From: Scoparia ambigualis
Lineage: Eukaryota > Arthropoda > Insecta > Lepidoptera > Crambidae
Direction: 5' to 3'
DNA: 64,000 bases
Assembly (NCBI GenBank): GCA_963921215.1
Contig: OY992503.1
Span: 16,678,001 to 16,742,000 of the forward strand
The number at the start of each line of letters is the position of its first letter. Position 1 is the first letter of the stretch. The notes under the pieces were generated by a model. That model worked only from the letters and a program-made list of their open reading frames with translations. It was not told where the DNA came from and searched no databases. Of this stretch, positions 20,741 to 32,820 are shown in pieces. The position numbers and the translations under genes are program-made.

Positions 20741-21289
20741 ACTTATATGTTTTTATAGTGGAATATTTAGAAAAAATCTACTAACACGATTCGAACCTGC
20801 CTCTTTCTGACATTCTGGGCCAGGTGCACTACCAACTGTCCTTTTGGTGGAATTTCCAAAATTTGCCATATTGGTGTAGAAAAGATAGTTGCAAGTTTCT
20901 TACATCACTTACCATTTAGGTGTGACGAAGGGAAGCACTTCCCCGTTGTGCCATAAAAAAATATAAAACGTTTGAAATAAAATACATGACTATAAGTAAT
21001 AGTGTGTTTACCTACACAAGTAACTTTGCTATGATTATACGGAGAACCAGATTATACGGAGACGACTCAGTCGACACTCACTAACTAAAAATATTTTTTC
21101 TTTTTTTCTCTTGCACAATTTTATGTAGAATATATTTAATAACAACATCATACAAATGTATGGTGAGCTTCAGTTGACCGTAGCATAATCGCCTGCTTTG
21201 TATTCAAACGGTGGTATTGTTGTGCATTACGCATATCTGTATCTACATGTAGCTATGTGTCATTGTATATTATGTTCATCTGAATTTGT
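20741..21289. other. Weak tRNA-like fragment only
   Basis: 20784-20845 contains CACGATTCGAACCTGCC and CAGGTGCACTACCAACTG, reminiscent of a reversed tRNA-derived SINE head. The rest is unassigned. Confidence 0.35.
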
Positions 21290-21480
21290 GTGAGTCCTAG
21301 AGAGGAATAGAACTTTTTGATAGGCGCCGAGTGGCATAGAGCTGCGCGCGCGCACGTGAGAATGGGCGGTGCGAGCGGTGCGGCGATGGTGATTGCCGTA
21401 GTGTGCGACAAGGACGGAGAATGTGAAATCAGGGTGGTTCCACGTGGGGTCGACGACCTGCCGCGACACGCGTATCGGTC
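21290..21480. other. CpG-rich patch
   Basis: A local GC-rich stretch with GCGCGCGCGCACGTGAG and GGTGCGAGCGGTGCGGCG. There is no domain-bearing ORF. It could be a promoter-like island of a host gene outside the window. Confidence 0.3.
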
Positions 21481-22475
21481 GTAATTTTTATAATTTCGAA
21501 TTTTGGGACTGTCTCCGTGTGAATCGGGGTTTTACTGTGACAGGTAGGTTTAATATTGTTTTTGTATTTGACGTTAAACGACATAAACATAACAATTTCA
21601 TAGCATTTTTGTCGTAAGTAGTTATAGCTTAATATCGTAAAATCCTACCTATTACAAAAATACGAATAAATACATTTTTTTTCTAACATTACATAATTTT
21701 ATGTCAGCATCAGTGTCTTTAAGTTCTCTTTATTTACTGATTGGAACTTTGATAATTCTTGTAAAAAAATATGTAGGTAATTTTTCTTTCATTGTATTTC
21801 TTTTCAGTGCAATGTAGGTACTTACGTGTCGGTTTTACAAGATTTACCACTAATCGGGCTTTCATAAATACATAAACTTTGTAAATGTAAGTAAGTAATT
21901 AGTTCTTTAAGCATGCATTTAAGTAATAAAGTTAGTTACGTTGAATTTCTTAAGCTACTACTATGGTTGAATTCTTGTATCGGGCTCTCTTTCTGTGTTT
22001 AGTGTTAACTCTTTATGTAAATTTACATTTTCCATTTTTGTACTGTATATAAAATGTGTAAGATTAAAAAAAGATTAATTTCAACTTCCTATTATTTATT
22101 CTTACTTCAAAAACTGTGAACACAAAAACTCAACTCAGTGACTTATCAAAGAGGTAAATCAATCCGCTGCCAATCCGAACGACGGACAAGTTCAGTTACA
22201 TAAAAAAACAGCAGTATGTAAACGTGTTACATAAAGATTACAGTGTCCAGCAACCGTTAGCGTCGCGTACCGACCATTGTATGCTAATAAGCCGCGACCT
22301 TCGCTCAATATGCAGTCGCCACCCTTACACACTCTACATCGCACGTTCAAAAAAACTGAGAAATATCCGATGGTAAGATCATCAATGTCACCATCGCGAA
22401 CTCTGTGCTTGCTGTTCTGGTACCGAGCCATCCCCGTAGCAGAGACCTATAAAGCACCTGTTACTATCCTTTAGT
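21481..22475. other. No supported gene
   Basis: Mostly AT-rich. A 79-codon minus-strand ORF at 22192-22431 is in more balanced sequence, but no domain or splice structure is convincing. Confidence 0.45.
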
Positions 22476-22828
22476 AGTTTTTTTATTCTACAACAGGTAA
22501 GCACTTGGCGTTCATCTCACCTGATAGTAAGTGATGATAAGGCCGAATGTGGGAGCGCGCTTCACCCGGAATCCTCAACCACTGAGGAACTGGCTATCTT
22601 ATCTCACACACGGTTGTCGTCTCAAACTGTCGGAACACAACAATGCTATAAACATCGTTGTTATGGCGACACACTTAGATAAGATGGTAGTAGCTAGCCA
22701 GGCGGACTTAACAGCCCTACCACCAACCAAACCGAGCCCACAAAGATGTATCCTCCGCTGGGAATCGAACTCGGGAGCTCTGGGTCTGAAACCGGTGGCT
22801 TAGCCACTAGACCACAGAGGCGGTTAAG
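22476..22828 (-). repeat. tRNA-headed SINE, about 350 bp
   Basis: The minus strand starts with a tRNA-like head ending at 22825 (CCTCTGTGGTCTAGTGGCTA with B-box GGTTTCAGA... and GAGTTCGATTCCCAG). It runs through a body with TGTGTTCCGACAGTTTGAGA and ends near the T-run at 22477-22486, its A-tail. The body resembles lepidopteran SINE/LINE 3' modules. Confidence 0.7.
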
Positions 22829-23365
22829 GTGCATGGTTGGAAGGGGAAGGTTTACAAAAAGGTGCATGGTTAGAAAGAGGAAGACCTCATCGAACGTACT
22901 TCATCAGATCGGTGACGTGCTCGTTTAAAGGTCAGGTCAAGAGTACCTTAAACCACGAGCGTGTATGAAGAACGTTATGAAAGTAAATGATGCAAAGGAT
23001 TGTTGTGTTGTGTTGTTCGTAGCAAATTATCATAGCTGCTGGCTGGCACAGGACTAAAAAGGTTATTGAGATAAAGAAGGACTATTACCAGCTGTGGGTA
23101 GATGTGTGAAGAGAGAGGGTCCTAACAGTAACGACCCGGATGACCTTGGTGGCAAGAGAAGGGAAGTGCTGGTGTTCTAGTGAGTATGTGTCACTTCTTC
23201 AAGAGTCCCACATAATTATCTGCGTCCTCACGGCCGCGCAGGGAGAGCGCTGAAAGTTTTCTCCAGTTAAAAAAAGCATAATCCTTTAAGCCTATGTTTT
23301 ACTGCATTGCTCAGGCCTCCCTGAACGAACTGTTGTTCGCACATGAAGAGGTCGAGCTTTATAGG
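22829..23365. other. Unassigned, small duplication
   Basis: AAGGTGCATGGTT occurs twice (about 22828 and 22860). The segment 23090-23260, with GTGTGAAGAGAGAGGGTCC, looks like transposon-derived non-coding sequence, but I cannot name it. Confidence 0.35.
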
Positions 23366-24177
23366 CACATTACATCTCGACTGTGATTTTTGCGTAAAAT
23401 GCCCATTTTCGCATTTTGTAGTAATTTTGCAGTTGTATTTATCGTTTTTATCGAGATAGGATAATAAATTATTACAAATCTTCACTCTGCGAGAATAAGC
23501 TGAGTTCGGAGGGCCGGCGAATCGTATTTTATAGTAATTTTGCAGTTGTATTTATCGTTTTTATCGAACACATTACATCTCGACTGTGATTTTTGCGTAA
23601 AATGCCCATTTTCGCATTTTGTAGTAATTTTGCAGTTGTATTTATCGTTTTTATCGAGATAGGATAATAAATTATTACAAATCTTCACTCTGCGAGAATA
23701 AGCTGAGTTCGGAGGGCCGGCGAATCGTATTTTATAGTAATTTTGCAGTTGTATTTATCGTTTTTATCGAACACATTACATCTCGACTGTGATTTTTGCG
23801 TAAAATGCCCATTTTTGCATTTTGTAGTAATTTTGCAGTTGTATTTATCGTTTTTATCGAGATAGGATAATAAATTATTACAAATCTTCACTCTGCGAGA
23901 ATAAGCTGAGTTCGGAGGGCCGGCGAATCGTATTTTATAGTAATTTTGCAGTTGTATTTATCGTTTTTATCGAACACATTACATCTCGACTGTGATTTTT
24001 GCGTAAAATGCCCATTTTCGCATTTTGTAGTAATTTTGCAGTTGTATTTATCGTTTTTATCGAGATAGGATAATAAATTATTACAAATCTTCACTCTGCG
24101 AGAATAAGCTGAGTTCGGAGGGCCGGCGAATCGTATTTTATAGTAATTTTGCAGTTGTATTTATCGTTTTTATCGAA
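23366..24177. repeat. 203-bp satellite, four tandem copies
   Basis: Exactly 4 x 203 bp with very few substitutions (for example ATTTTCGCAT versus ATTTTTGCAT in copy 3). Each unit holds two copies of TAGTAATTTTGCAGTTGTAT. A 68-codon minus-strand ORF recurs in each unit because of repetition; 203 is not a multiple of three, so no protein continues across units. A diverged partial unit follows. Confidence 0.97.
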
Positions 24178-24604
24178 ATATGATAATAAATTCATTATAA
24201 AATCTCTATTCCTCGTGAAGTAACGAATATTTTGGTATAAATTTAGGTCAATAATATTACCTAAAGCAATTTTCCATGATTTTTGGTTTAAAATAAGATT
24301 TTTTTTCTATATAAAATCAATGATATTTAAAAATTCCGAGGCCGCTATGAACTATACGACTATATAAGAGATAACATTCTATTTTTTTTAATTTCATTTG
24401 TTTAGAACAGTAGTTAAATCTAGGAGCTCAAAAATGTGCCTTCGCGCATTCTAAGAAAATCTTTCTCTGCAATTTTGGGTTTAATTAAAAAGTTAAGCAA
24501 AATTTACAATAAGCGAGGCGAACGAGGCGACGAACTATGCCAATAGCTATTCTACACTATTCAATAAGTCAAAATTATAAATGTATTTTTGTTTCTAAGA
24601 TAAA
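24178..24604. other. No supported feature
   Basis: AT-rich DNA after the satellite. ATATGATAATAAATTC at 24178 is the decayed start of a fifth unit. Confidence 0.5.
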
Positions 24605-24676
24605 GAACACCAAAATTGGGCATTTTACACAAAAATCACAGTCGAGATTATATTACATCTCGACTGTGATTTTTGG
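24605..24676. repeat. Inverted remnant of the satellite unit
   Basis: GGGCATTTTACACAAAAATC ACAG-type sequence meets its complement ACATCTCGACTGTGATTTTT head to head. Both halves match part of the 203-bp unit. Confidence 0.75.
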
Positions 24677-24687
24677 GTGGCCTCTTA

Positions 24688-24794
24688 GGGTGGATTCGAC
24701 CAAACTGGAATAAGGTCTTATACCTAGATTAAACGTCGAATTTGTATAGACTAATCTCGGAGTAAGTTTTATTCCAGTTTGGTCGAATCCACCC
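24688..24794. mobile_element. 107-bp palindromic MITE, TTA duplication
   Basis: Ends GGGTGGATTCGACCAAACTG inverted, arms about 45 bp, TTA at 24685-24687 and 24795-24797. Confidence 0.88.
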
Positions 24795-24797
24795 TTA

Positions 24798-25419
24798 ATG
24801 AAGTACGCTGCCTGTCATAACGACAAAAGATTTTATGTTAGACGGCTTTCATTTTCCTCAGTAAAATGCTGTACGCAAACACTCGAGCCTAAGGCGAGAC
24901 AGGGGTTAAGTGGGGCTCTCTTATTCCCCCTCCCCCGCCAGAAAAACTTGACAGGAAAAAGGAGAGGTCTACCCGCTAAAAACCTAGTAACATCCCGTCT
25001 GTGCCATGAGGATGGTCTGGGGAGTTACTAACCGTCTGATGGTCGCATAAGGAATGGATGCCAACGACACCAAAGGGCCTTATGCCTCTCTACTCGATCT
25101 GTGTCGCGGTAAGGTAGCTAACTGATTAATATTTTTAGGTTTATTGCTGATACGGGTAAATTTACCGATTTTGTTACTTAATTATTATGTTTTCTAATAG
25201 TAAGTAAGTATAAATACAAAAACAGCTAAAATAAACAAAAGTTTCTCTTTAAATGAGCTGCTTATTTCAGGATGAAATTTCTCAACAATTTTTTAGTGTG
25301 TTTATGTAGAATAATAATAGAATAGAAATATGTTTATTGGGGGTACCCACAAAATAATGAAAAAAATATATAAACAATGAAATGAACTAAAAATAAAACT
25401 TAAAAATGGGTCCATATTG
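24798..25419. other. No supported gene
   Basis: A moderately GC-rich stretch at 24880-25110 looks transposon-like (pyrimidine runs such as CCCCCTCCCCCGCC) but has no domain. The remainder is AT-rich. Confidence 0.4.
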
Positions 25420-26460
25420 GCTCACATTATTCCTACTTTTTGTTTTACTACCGATTTGTGTTCATAATAATCACTCTTCCTAATTTTTATCCTCATACTT
25501 TTTTGTTCATAAATTTTTATTACTACTATTGGAACTCATAACAGACAGTTATCATATGTTTTTTATAAATACTGTCATTACTAAGAACAAGCTTAAACTT
25601 ATAATCTTTTTTTTCATAATTGTTTCCTTCATAACAGTCAATTATCATAATTTTCTTTTTAATAATGTCAATACTAAGAAAATATTTAAACTCATAATAT
25701 TGTTTTTAATATATACACTCATGATTAAGAAATAGGGGGGGGGGGGTCGGGGGGCCTGCGGCCCCCCTCCTTTATTTGTCAAAAGTCTAACCTAACCTAA
25801 CCGACAGAGCTATAGTTTTGCATACTTAATTTTTTTCTTTATAGCGGGGGCCCCCAGCCCCCCTGCACCCCCCGGCATGCAAGCAAGCATGGAGCTTGCA
25901 GCATGCAAGCAAACATGCAGCTAGCATGCAGGCATGCAGCATGCAAGCAGGCATGCAGCATGCAAGCATGCAGCGTGCAAGCAAACATGCAGCATGCATC
26001 CAGGCATGCACACCAGCATGCAGTATCCCAAAAAACATGCAACATACATTCAACATGAATGCAAGCACACAGTATTTATTTAAAATACAAAGTTATTTGT
26101 CACAAGTCTAACCTAACCTAACCAACGGAACTATACTTTTGCATAGTTAACTTTGTCTTTATAGCGGCTGGCTCATTAAAACATTTATGATCAAGAAATA
26201 TATGAAAACAAATATTAGTATGAAACCAATTTATGAATATTATTAGAGCGTTACAAGCGAGAGAATGATTAGGAGTTATGATCGTTAGTATAAGAAAATA
26301 TATGGAAAAAAATATTAGTAAAAACAAGGTGTATGATTAAAGATATTATGAATTCTGATGATTATGGGTTTTGATTGTAAGTATTAAATATTTTTATGAA
26401 GAGTGATCATTATGATGTAAAATGGTATGAGAAATATTTTCGGACTTCTGATAATAGGAC
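25420..26460. mobile_element. Inverted-arm element with GCATGC core
   Basis: The left arm has TCATAAT/CTTATAATC motifs, including a roughly 93-bp direct duplication (25539 and 25632). The right arm has the complement, with its own roughly 99-bp duplication (26192 and 26291). TCATAATAATCACTCTTC near 25458 pairs with GAAGAGTGATCATTATGATG near 26397. The core has a G-run at 25735-25755, a GCATGC-rich array at 25873-26035, and two copies of GTCTAACCTAACCTAACC. No ORF with a domain. Ends are approximate and no target duplication was found. Confidence 0.65.
25873..26065. repeat. GCATGC-rich array
   Basis: Degenerate repeats of GCATGCAAGCA and GCATGCAGCATGCA. This array explains the Cys/His/Met-rich ORFs on both strands, which are not genes. 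Similar arrays lie at 35745-35800 and 39637-39712. Confidence 0.85.
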
Positions 26461-27219
26461 TTAAAAAGTTATGTGAAAAAATGCGCCCAACTTGGGTAGG
26501 TACATCAAATAGGCCTCTGCTCAGTTCGAGCCGTGACAACGCATATTGTCACGGCACTGGTATTCTGCAGATACCTTTGCTGAAAAAAAAGGTTCGTGCC
26601 ATTGTGCAAACAACCAATTCAGTAATCAAAATAAAATATTTTCAACAATAAAATGTTTCTTTCAGAACGCCGAATGATTAGGTATCTAAGTAGATACAAC
26701 GTTCTTGCACTCGAGACTTAATTGCATTTGGTGATGTCGAAATACAGTCTCGAAATCGGTTATCCAAGTTAATCTTGCTAAATATGCCTCGATGTTACAT
26801 CTGTAGCGATCTTTAGCGCTTCTATTGAGTGTTCAATGTTAAACGAGCAGTATTTTCAGAGAGATCTATACTTATCTATCTTTTTTGAAATAACTTTAAT
26901 TTTAAATCTTTAATACGGAATGTTAATATTCTGTAGAAATCAATTACTGCCATTGTCTCTAATCTTTTTTAAAATTTTACATGATTACACTAACTAACAT
27001 TAATATAGGGATAGTTCCATTAATTACATAACAAATTATTTTGGATGTCTTGACGATTCGAACTAACTATAAATAATTGCGAGAAACGTTAACAGATTGA
27101 CGGAGACCGAGCTATTATCGCCTACCGTAATACCTGTTCATTAACTTAATTGTAAAGTGACGAACGCTTTCGTAACTTACAATTGATCAAAGCATTTGGT
27201 CATACGATACGAATTCCAT
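26461..27219. other. No supported feature
   Basis: A short palindrome, CCGTGACAACGCATATTGTC ACGG, occurs near 26531. Otherwise AT-rich without recognised repeats. Confidence 0.45.
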
Positions 27220-27700
27220 AAGTCACGTCCAGTTATTTATTGCCTCTACTCTTGCGCCATCTCCCTTCGGGCAATAAAAGAATCTACCGAACGCGTAGGT
27301 AATGAACGCTGGGCCACCGACTCCGTATAACTGTCCCTCCAAGAAGGGTAGTGACCGCAAGGAAAGTAGGGGGGCCAGCGGTGGCTGAGGCGGCGTTGCG
27401 CAAGCACAAGCCATCCACGTGTAGTCCCATTGAGGTAGCACAACTGGAGACGATATCGCGAAGCGATTTTTGGCGCACTATGCGCGGCCGCATGCACCAC
27501 AATCGCTTGATCACTAAAGCGTTTGCAGCGCATGGCCCGCAATTTAAACAGCAAAAACTTCCCTCGCGGTGTTGTGTTGCCTCTAGTTATAATACCACAA
27601 TGTGTACTCCACGTGGAGCTCGCGATCCGTACTCGACAGGGTACGGTCCTATCCTAGCCATCCGAATCTCACCTCTATCCCCAACACAATAAAACATGGC
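27220..27700. other. GC-richer segment, identity unknown
   Basis: Balanced composition with several overlapping ORFs of 72-113 codons on both strands, none with a recognisable domain. It could be a transposon LTR or UTR, or a host regulatory segment. Confidence 0.3.
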
Positions 27701-28259
27701 AACTCAGCTAATGCACCTACCGAGCGATGCGTCTAATTACCCGGCTGCTCCTATCATGGCTAATCCGAGTTTTCCGCGGTTGTTGCCACCATTTTTACGC
27801 AGATTCACAAGTCTATTAAGGCCTACACAAATTGGGTACAAGGAATTTTTTGGTTGCTAGACTAGCTTTCCTAGTTTCGACACAACACTAGTCATGGGCT
27901 GTGCTTCAAGTTGTTCACATAACTTTTCTTGATAAAATGGGGGGAAACTGAAATCATGTTTTAACGTACGTACGTACGTACGTACGTACAAGGATTTTAA
28001 AAGTTGTTGCTGACCTCACAGCTTTGGCCAGAGCCTTTCTAGGGCAAAATTACATAAAGGCCTCTGAACTGAAGACACTTGAGATTGAGGCTGCCCGCTC
28101 GCTCTAACCTTTCTAGTGGGCGATTCGCCCATCGTTTCGGAGCCTTGCGCAAACGCGTCCCACACTCTGGCAGGGTTGGCACAAAGAGAACTCACTGATA
28201 AGATTTAACTAAATTTTAGCAAATTTATAATAATCGATTGAGCTGTGGTGGCTTATTAA
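27701..28259. other. ACGT microsatellite
   Basis: 27963-27989 is a run of ACGT repeats (about six or seven units). The rest is unassigned. GC-richer sequence at 28090-28180 has no ORF. Confidence 0.6.
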
Positions 28260-28400
28260 AAAATACTACTGATTCACCTGTCTTCCCTTTAGCTTCTTAA
28301 AAGGGGACTAACGGGCGAAAGACTGCACATACATTCAACAGCAAAGAGCGGCGATGCGCTCATCACCTGTTGCACTGAGCACGACTGCAGTGTTTGCAAG
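28260..28400 (+). repeat. GGCGACTAA repeat, 5' part
   Basis: A diverged head: AAAAGGGGACTAACGGGCG, AAGACTGCACATACATTCAA and GCGGCGATGCGCTCATCACC, stopping after GAGCACGACTGCAG. Confidence 0.7.
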
Positions 28401-29485
28401 CAAGCGCGGTCTTAAAAATGAAAATAATTTATCTTGTTTGCCCAAAAACGTTAATTTTTATTCGACGGAGTCAGTAAACAGTAGTACCTATCGGCCGCCA
28501 GTGTAAGCTGATCACAGACAACATAATCACCATGAACAACATCAACACCGCATAGGTATTAATTACTTATTGCCGGTCCTAAATCCCTAATAATCATGCC
28601 TCTATCATAAGGATAACCTTCGATCCAGACAAAATATTGCAGAAGACTGCCGCGGGAACACGTATAAGGACCATCCTTATACCATGGCCATAAAGATAGC
28701 TTAGGTATATACAAATTGCTGTTTACGTTTACAGTCGAATCTTTCATTTCATTTCACGTTTCTTTACTATTCATCCGATTGTGATGAAACTTTGACAAGA
28801 TGTCCTGCGCCGCCTTCAAAGAGGAGTTGCTAAAATGACAGAACAGTTAAATAAGGTTATCTATTCCGTAGCTAAAACTACTACGTGGTTTCGCGGGTAG
28901 GCTGGTAGTGTTTGAAACTCTGTAGGCACACTGGCAGCCCTACGCTCTCGTGCATCCAAACGCACTCATCTTTTGCACCGTTATTTTTTCCTACTTCTCA
29001 GCAGGTATTATGGCGTCATAAATGTAGGAATTCTTAATTAGAGAAAGGGCTCCGTTTGGCTCGGATGTGGAAGATAACGATTAGAATTATGCTGATGCTT
29101 GTGTTCTGGCGATGTCATCTAACTCGTTTGGGGTAATAAAAAACATATCTACCACTATTCTTCTGACCGAATGCCCGAAACATGGTTATTTCTCTGATCA
29201 ACAAAATAATAGCCAGTAAATAATAAACAAAAATATACAAATAGTTACTTGCGCAAAATGAAATACATTATAAAATCAGAACTTTGTAATATGTTCTTAA
29301 AAATAAATAATTTTGTAGTACTTACTTAATTACTTAAATAAAATAGGTACTTATCTTAAAACGAGCTATTAAGCTGTATCACCGTACTTACATAAGAAGA
29401 AACATTTCCGTACGCTAAAGGATTTTTAAGAAGCAACGCGATAGAATACAAGGGTATTATTAAAACCGCGACGGCAACGTCAAGG
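28401..29485. other. Mostly unassigned
   Basis: CATCCGATTGTGATGAAACT at 28772 resembles a motif of widespread arthropod interspersed repeats. The rest has no recognised feature. Confidence 0.4.
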
Positions 29486-29690
29486 CTATGTCGCCCCGTG
29501 CGCGGGCGCTGCTAGCAGGCGAGAGGCCGCGGCGGGTGCGCCCTCACGCACCCCCCACCCCGCACTCCGCACTACGCGCCAATCACCCCGCACCCCGCGT
29601 CGGTCACCACGCGCCCCGCTACACTCACCCCGCACCCCGCTCTCCGCTCTCAGTCCGCCACCCGCCCTGCGCGGAAAATATACACGACAA
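29486..29690. other. CpG-rich patch with CACCCCGC repeats
   Basis: Strong GC skew with degenerate CACCCCGCACTCCGC-type units at 29545-29660. ORFs on both strands are Pro/Arg/Gly-rich by composition. A host promoter island is possible. Confidence 0.35.
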
Positions 29691-30769
29691 GTCATGTGAA
29701 CGCCGAGAAAATTATCGAGGAAACGTGAAGGTTATCGCTATTTTTAGATAAACACCTCAGTGTCCTTAAAGATGAGATATAAGAAACATACAAGAAGATG
29801 ATCCCTGATTTAAATGTTGTTTTTTTAAATAATAATTTAAACACCATTGAAATTAAGTATTTTATCTCATCTTATCTGATCCACTATACTTCAATGCAGC
29901 AGTGATACAATGTTACGACTACTGAATAACAGTTTTTTTAGATTATTTTAATGTTTCTGCTTAATTAACTAAAGAAGAACCAGTCTCTCCCTCTTTGATA
30001 GTCTAAAAGCAACGGTTAAAAGTTTGGTGGCCTGCAAGAAACTCGAAATATAAATTTAACACTTATTTTTTAGAGACGATAACGCAATCTAAAAATTTTT
30101 CTAATTGACTCCTTTTAAACATATTTGACATTTATCCTTTACACCAACGTCGCCAACCGTCAATAACTAGGTAAAAATCATAATCTTTTACGTTTAAATT
30201 AGGTAATAAAGCATTGGTAAGTATATAATGCTTTACCTTAAAACATAAATAAAAACAAAGCCCAAATTAAATTGATTAACTAAAACGTTACCTTTCCTTC
30301 CTCATACGCGCAATATGAATGAAAGTATCATTAAAAAGTCTGCAGTATGTAATAAGTAATATGTTCATCTCAGCTCAGTAAAAACCACAGACAGATATAC
30401 TCGTAGACTCTATGCTAATACGAAAAATACATGTTCACCTTGACCACACATCATCGGTTGAACTTTTCTTGCGATCTTTTTGTTAGAAAGCTGCAATGCT
30501 ACAATACCAATGATACACTACCGACAATACACCAACTGTAATATAAAATAGAAAAGATATTTTATACATTCAAGATTTTGAATATTTACCATTGAAAATG
30601 GTTATCAGATGCAAATCGCCTGAGACGTATTTTTGACCATAGCTCCGAGGATTTTGGGAGGATCGAGGTGGAAATAATACCAAGAGTTGAGAAACTATAG
30701 ACAAAAAGGCGAGCGCAATCAGCTTCGTTGTTGCTCGAAGCAAGCAGACGGTCTTGTTGTTTTTTTTTT
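29691..30769. other. No supported feature
   Basis: AT-rich single-copy-looking DNA. Confidence 0.5.
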
Positions 30770-31010
30770 CTTTAATTAATACTTATCTTTGTTATTTCAA
30801 TTTTACATCGCGCTGTAATTGAGTGACTGTATAGAAAGTTGGGACATGGTTCAACAGAAATGTGAAAATAGAACTAGTTTTTTTATATAATTAAACAGTA
30901 CCTGTCAGAAAAACGATTCTCTCTAGGGCTGAAAAATATTACTTTCAACTCGCTCCTCAGGAAACTTCAGACATACTTTCCGAGTATGAGGAATATATAG
31001 TAGGTACTTA
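30770..31010. repeat. Fragment of the palindromic element family
   Basis: Carries AAAGTTGGGACATGGTTCAA and CTGTCAGAAAAACGATTC, matching the middle of the elements at 15910 and 31012. Confidence 0.75.
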
Positions 31011-31011
31011 T

Positions 31012-32820
31012 ATTGTCACCCTAGGAGTGAAAGTAGCTTACTCAGTCCCGAGACGGGGTTTGGTTCGAGGGACTAAATAAGTCTTTCCCCGAGGTAAACA
31101 CTGTGCTTTTCATTACGAAGACAAGGAAAGTAAAAACAAAAACATGAATTAGCTAAAGAAAAAATTAGTGAATTTTATTTTACAATCAACAACTTTTTGA
31201 ATACCTATCGGATTGCCGCTTTCCCGCCTATTTTGTTTTTTGTCTGTGGCGGGCCAGCTATTAGTTTTCATTTTCATAATTGAAAAAATGGTTAATATTT
31301 TGCCCAAATCTGTTATTTTAACGAAATTGTTGAAAGTAAATTATAGTAAAGTAATTTCAAAAAATATAAATAGGTTTAAATACTTATCTTTATGTTTTTT
31401 CAATTTACATCGCGCTGTAATTAAGTGACTGTATAGAAAGTTGGGACAAGGTTCAATAGAAATGTGAAAATAGAACTACCTAGATTTTTTTTTATAATTT
31501 GAAAGTCCCTGTCAGAAAAAGGATTCGTTCTAGGGCTAAAAAGTATTACTTTCAAATTGAAAGGGGGGAAAATTCAGGTGAGGGTTGAAAGTTTCAAACC
31601 GCTCCTGAGGCAACTTCAGACCTACTTTCCGAGTACTTGAGGAATGAAAATGTATTTTTCAACTTGAAGGTGGAAAGTAGTGGGTACTTTTCCGCCCTAG
31701 GGAGAATCGTTTTTCTGACATGTGTAATTGTGACTTATTATTAAAATAATACTAACAACACATCTCTTCCCTTGGGTGTCGTAAAAGGCGACTAACGGAT
31801 CAAAGACTGCACCATGCATCCTACAGCATAGAGCGGCGATGGGCTCATCAAAAATACTATCAACCCTTCTCTTCTCTTCGGTGTCGTAAAAGGCGACTAA
31901 TGAATTAAAGTCTGCACATACATCCAACAGCATAGAGCGGCGATGGGCTCATCAAAATAATACTACCAACCTCATTCTTCTCTTCTGTGTCTTAAATGGC
32001 GACTAACGAACTAAAGATTGCACATACAACCAACAGCACAGAGCGGCGATGGGCTCATCAAAATAATACTACCGACCCCTCTCTTCTCTTCGGTGTCGTA
32101 AAAGTCGACTAACGGACTAAAGACCGCACATACATTCAACAGCATAGAGCGGCGATGGGCTCATCAAAATAATACTAACAACCCCTCTCTTCTCTTCGGT
32201 GTCGTAAAAGGCAACTAACATACTAAAGACTGCACATACAACCAACAGCATAGAGCGGCGATGGGCTCATCAAAATAATACTACAAACCCCTCTCTTCCC
32301 TTGGGTGTCGTAAAAGGCGATTAACGGACTAAAGATTGCACATACATAGAACAGCATATAGTGGCGATGGGCTTATCAAAATAATGCTACCAATCCCTCT
32401 CTTCTCTTCGGTGTCGTAAAAGGCGATTAACGGACTAAAGACTGCACATACATAGAACAGCATATAGTGGCGATGGGCTTATCAAAATTATGCTACCAAT
32501 CCCTCTCTTCTCTTCGGTGTCGTAAAAGGCGACTAACGAACTAAAGACTGCATACATCGAACAGCATAGAGCGGCGATGGGCTCATCAAAATAATACTAC
32601 AAACCCCTCTCTTCCCTTGGGTGTCGTAAAAGGCGACTAACGGACTAAAGACATTCATGTTTTTGTTTTTACTTTCCTTATATTCGTAATAAAAAGCACA
32701 GTGTTTACCTCGGGTGAAAGACTTATTTACTCCCTCGAACTATTGGCGCCCTTGCTACGCTCGGGCTCCCGTCTCGGGAGTAATTAAGCTACTTTCACCC
32801 CTAGGGTAACAATGTACTAT
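31012..32820. mobile_element. Palindromic element carrying a tandem array
   Basis: The left end TTGTCACCCTAGGAGTGAAA pairs with the complement of TTTCACCCCTAGGGTAACAA at the right end (about 32796-32815). The left arm (to about 31735) matches the element at 15910. The right arm retains only about 165 bp (32651-32815). The space between holds the roughly 106-bp array at 31742-32650. No transposase ORF. Confidence 0.75.
31742..32650 (+). repeat. Tandem array of about 8.6 x 106 bp
   Basis: Unit starts lie near 31742, 31848, 31954, 32060, 32166, 32271, 32378, 32484 and 32588. Each unit is the head of the GGCGACTAA repeat, from AAAATAATACTACCAACCCC to GCGGCGATGGGCTCATC. None contains the body or tail. 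Units vary at a few positions, including a shared variant pair at 32378 and 32484. Confidence 0.95.

Noticed and set aside
22192..22431. 79-codon minus-strand ORF as a possible host exon
   Set aside because: No domain, no splice sites that I could defend, and no codon pattern distinguishing it from chance.
23267..24094. Repeated 68-72-codon minus-strand ORFs starting MKICNNLL
   Set aside because: They repeat with the 203-bp satellite, whose period is not a multiple of three. The ORF is a by-product of repetition.
25826..26111. Cys/His/Met-rich ORFs on both strands
   Set aside because: They are translations of the GCATGC array; no conserved cysteine spacing or second exon is visible.
25785..26122. 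CCTAACCTAACC resembling the insect telomere repeat
   Set aside because: Only two to three units at each of two places inside a duplicated element segment; not a telomeric array.
31742..32650. CRISPR-like array
   Set aside because: Units are contiguous 106-bp tandem copies without unique spacers, in an animal-type genome.
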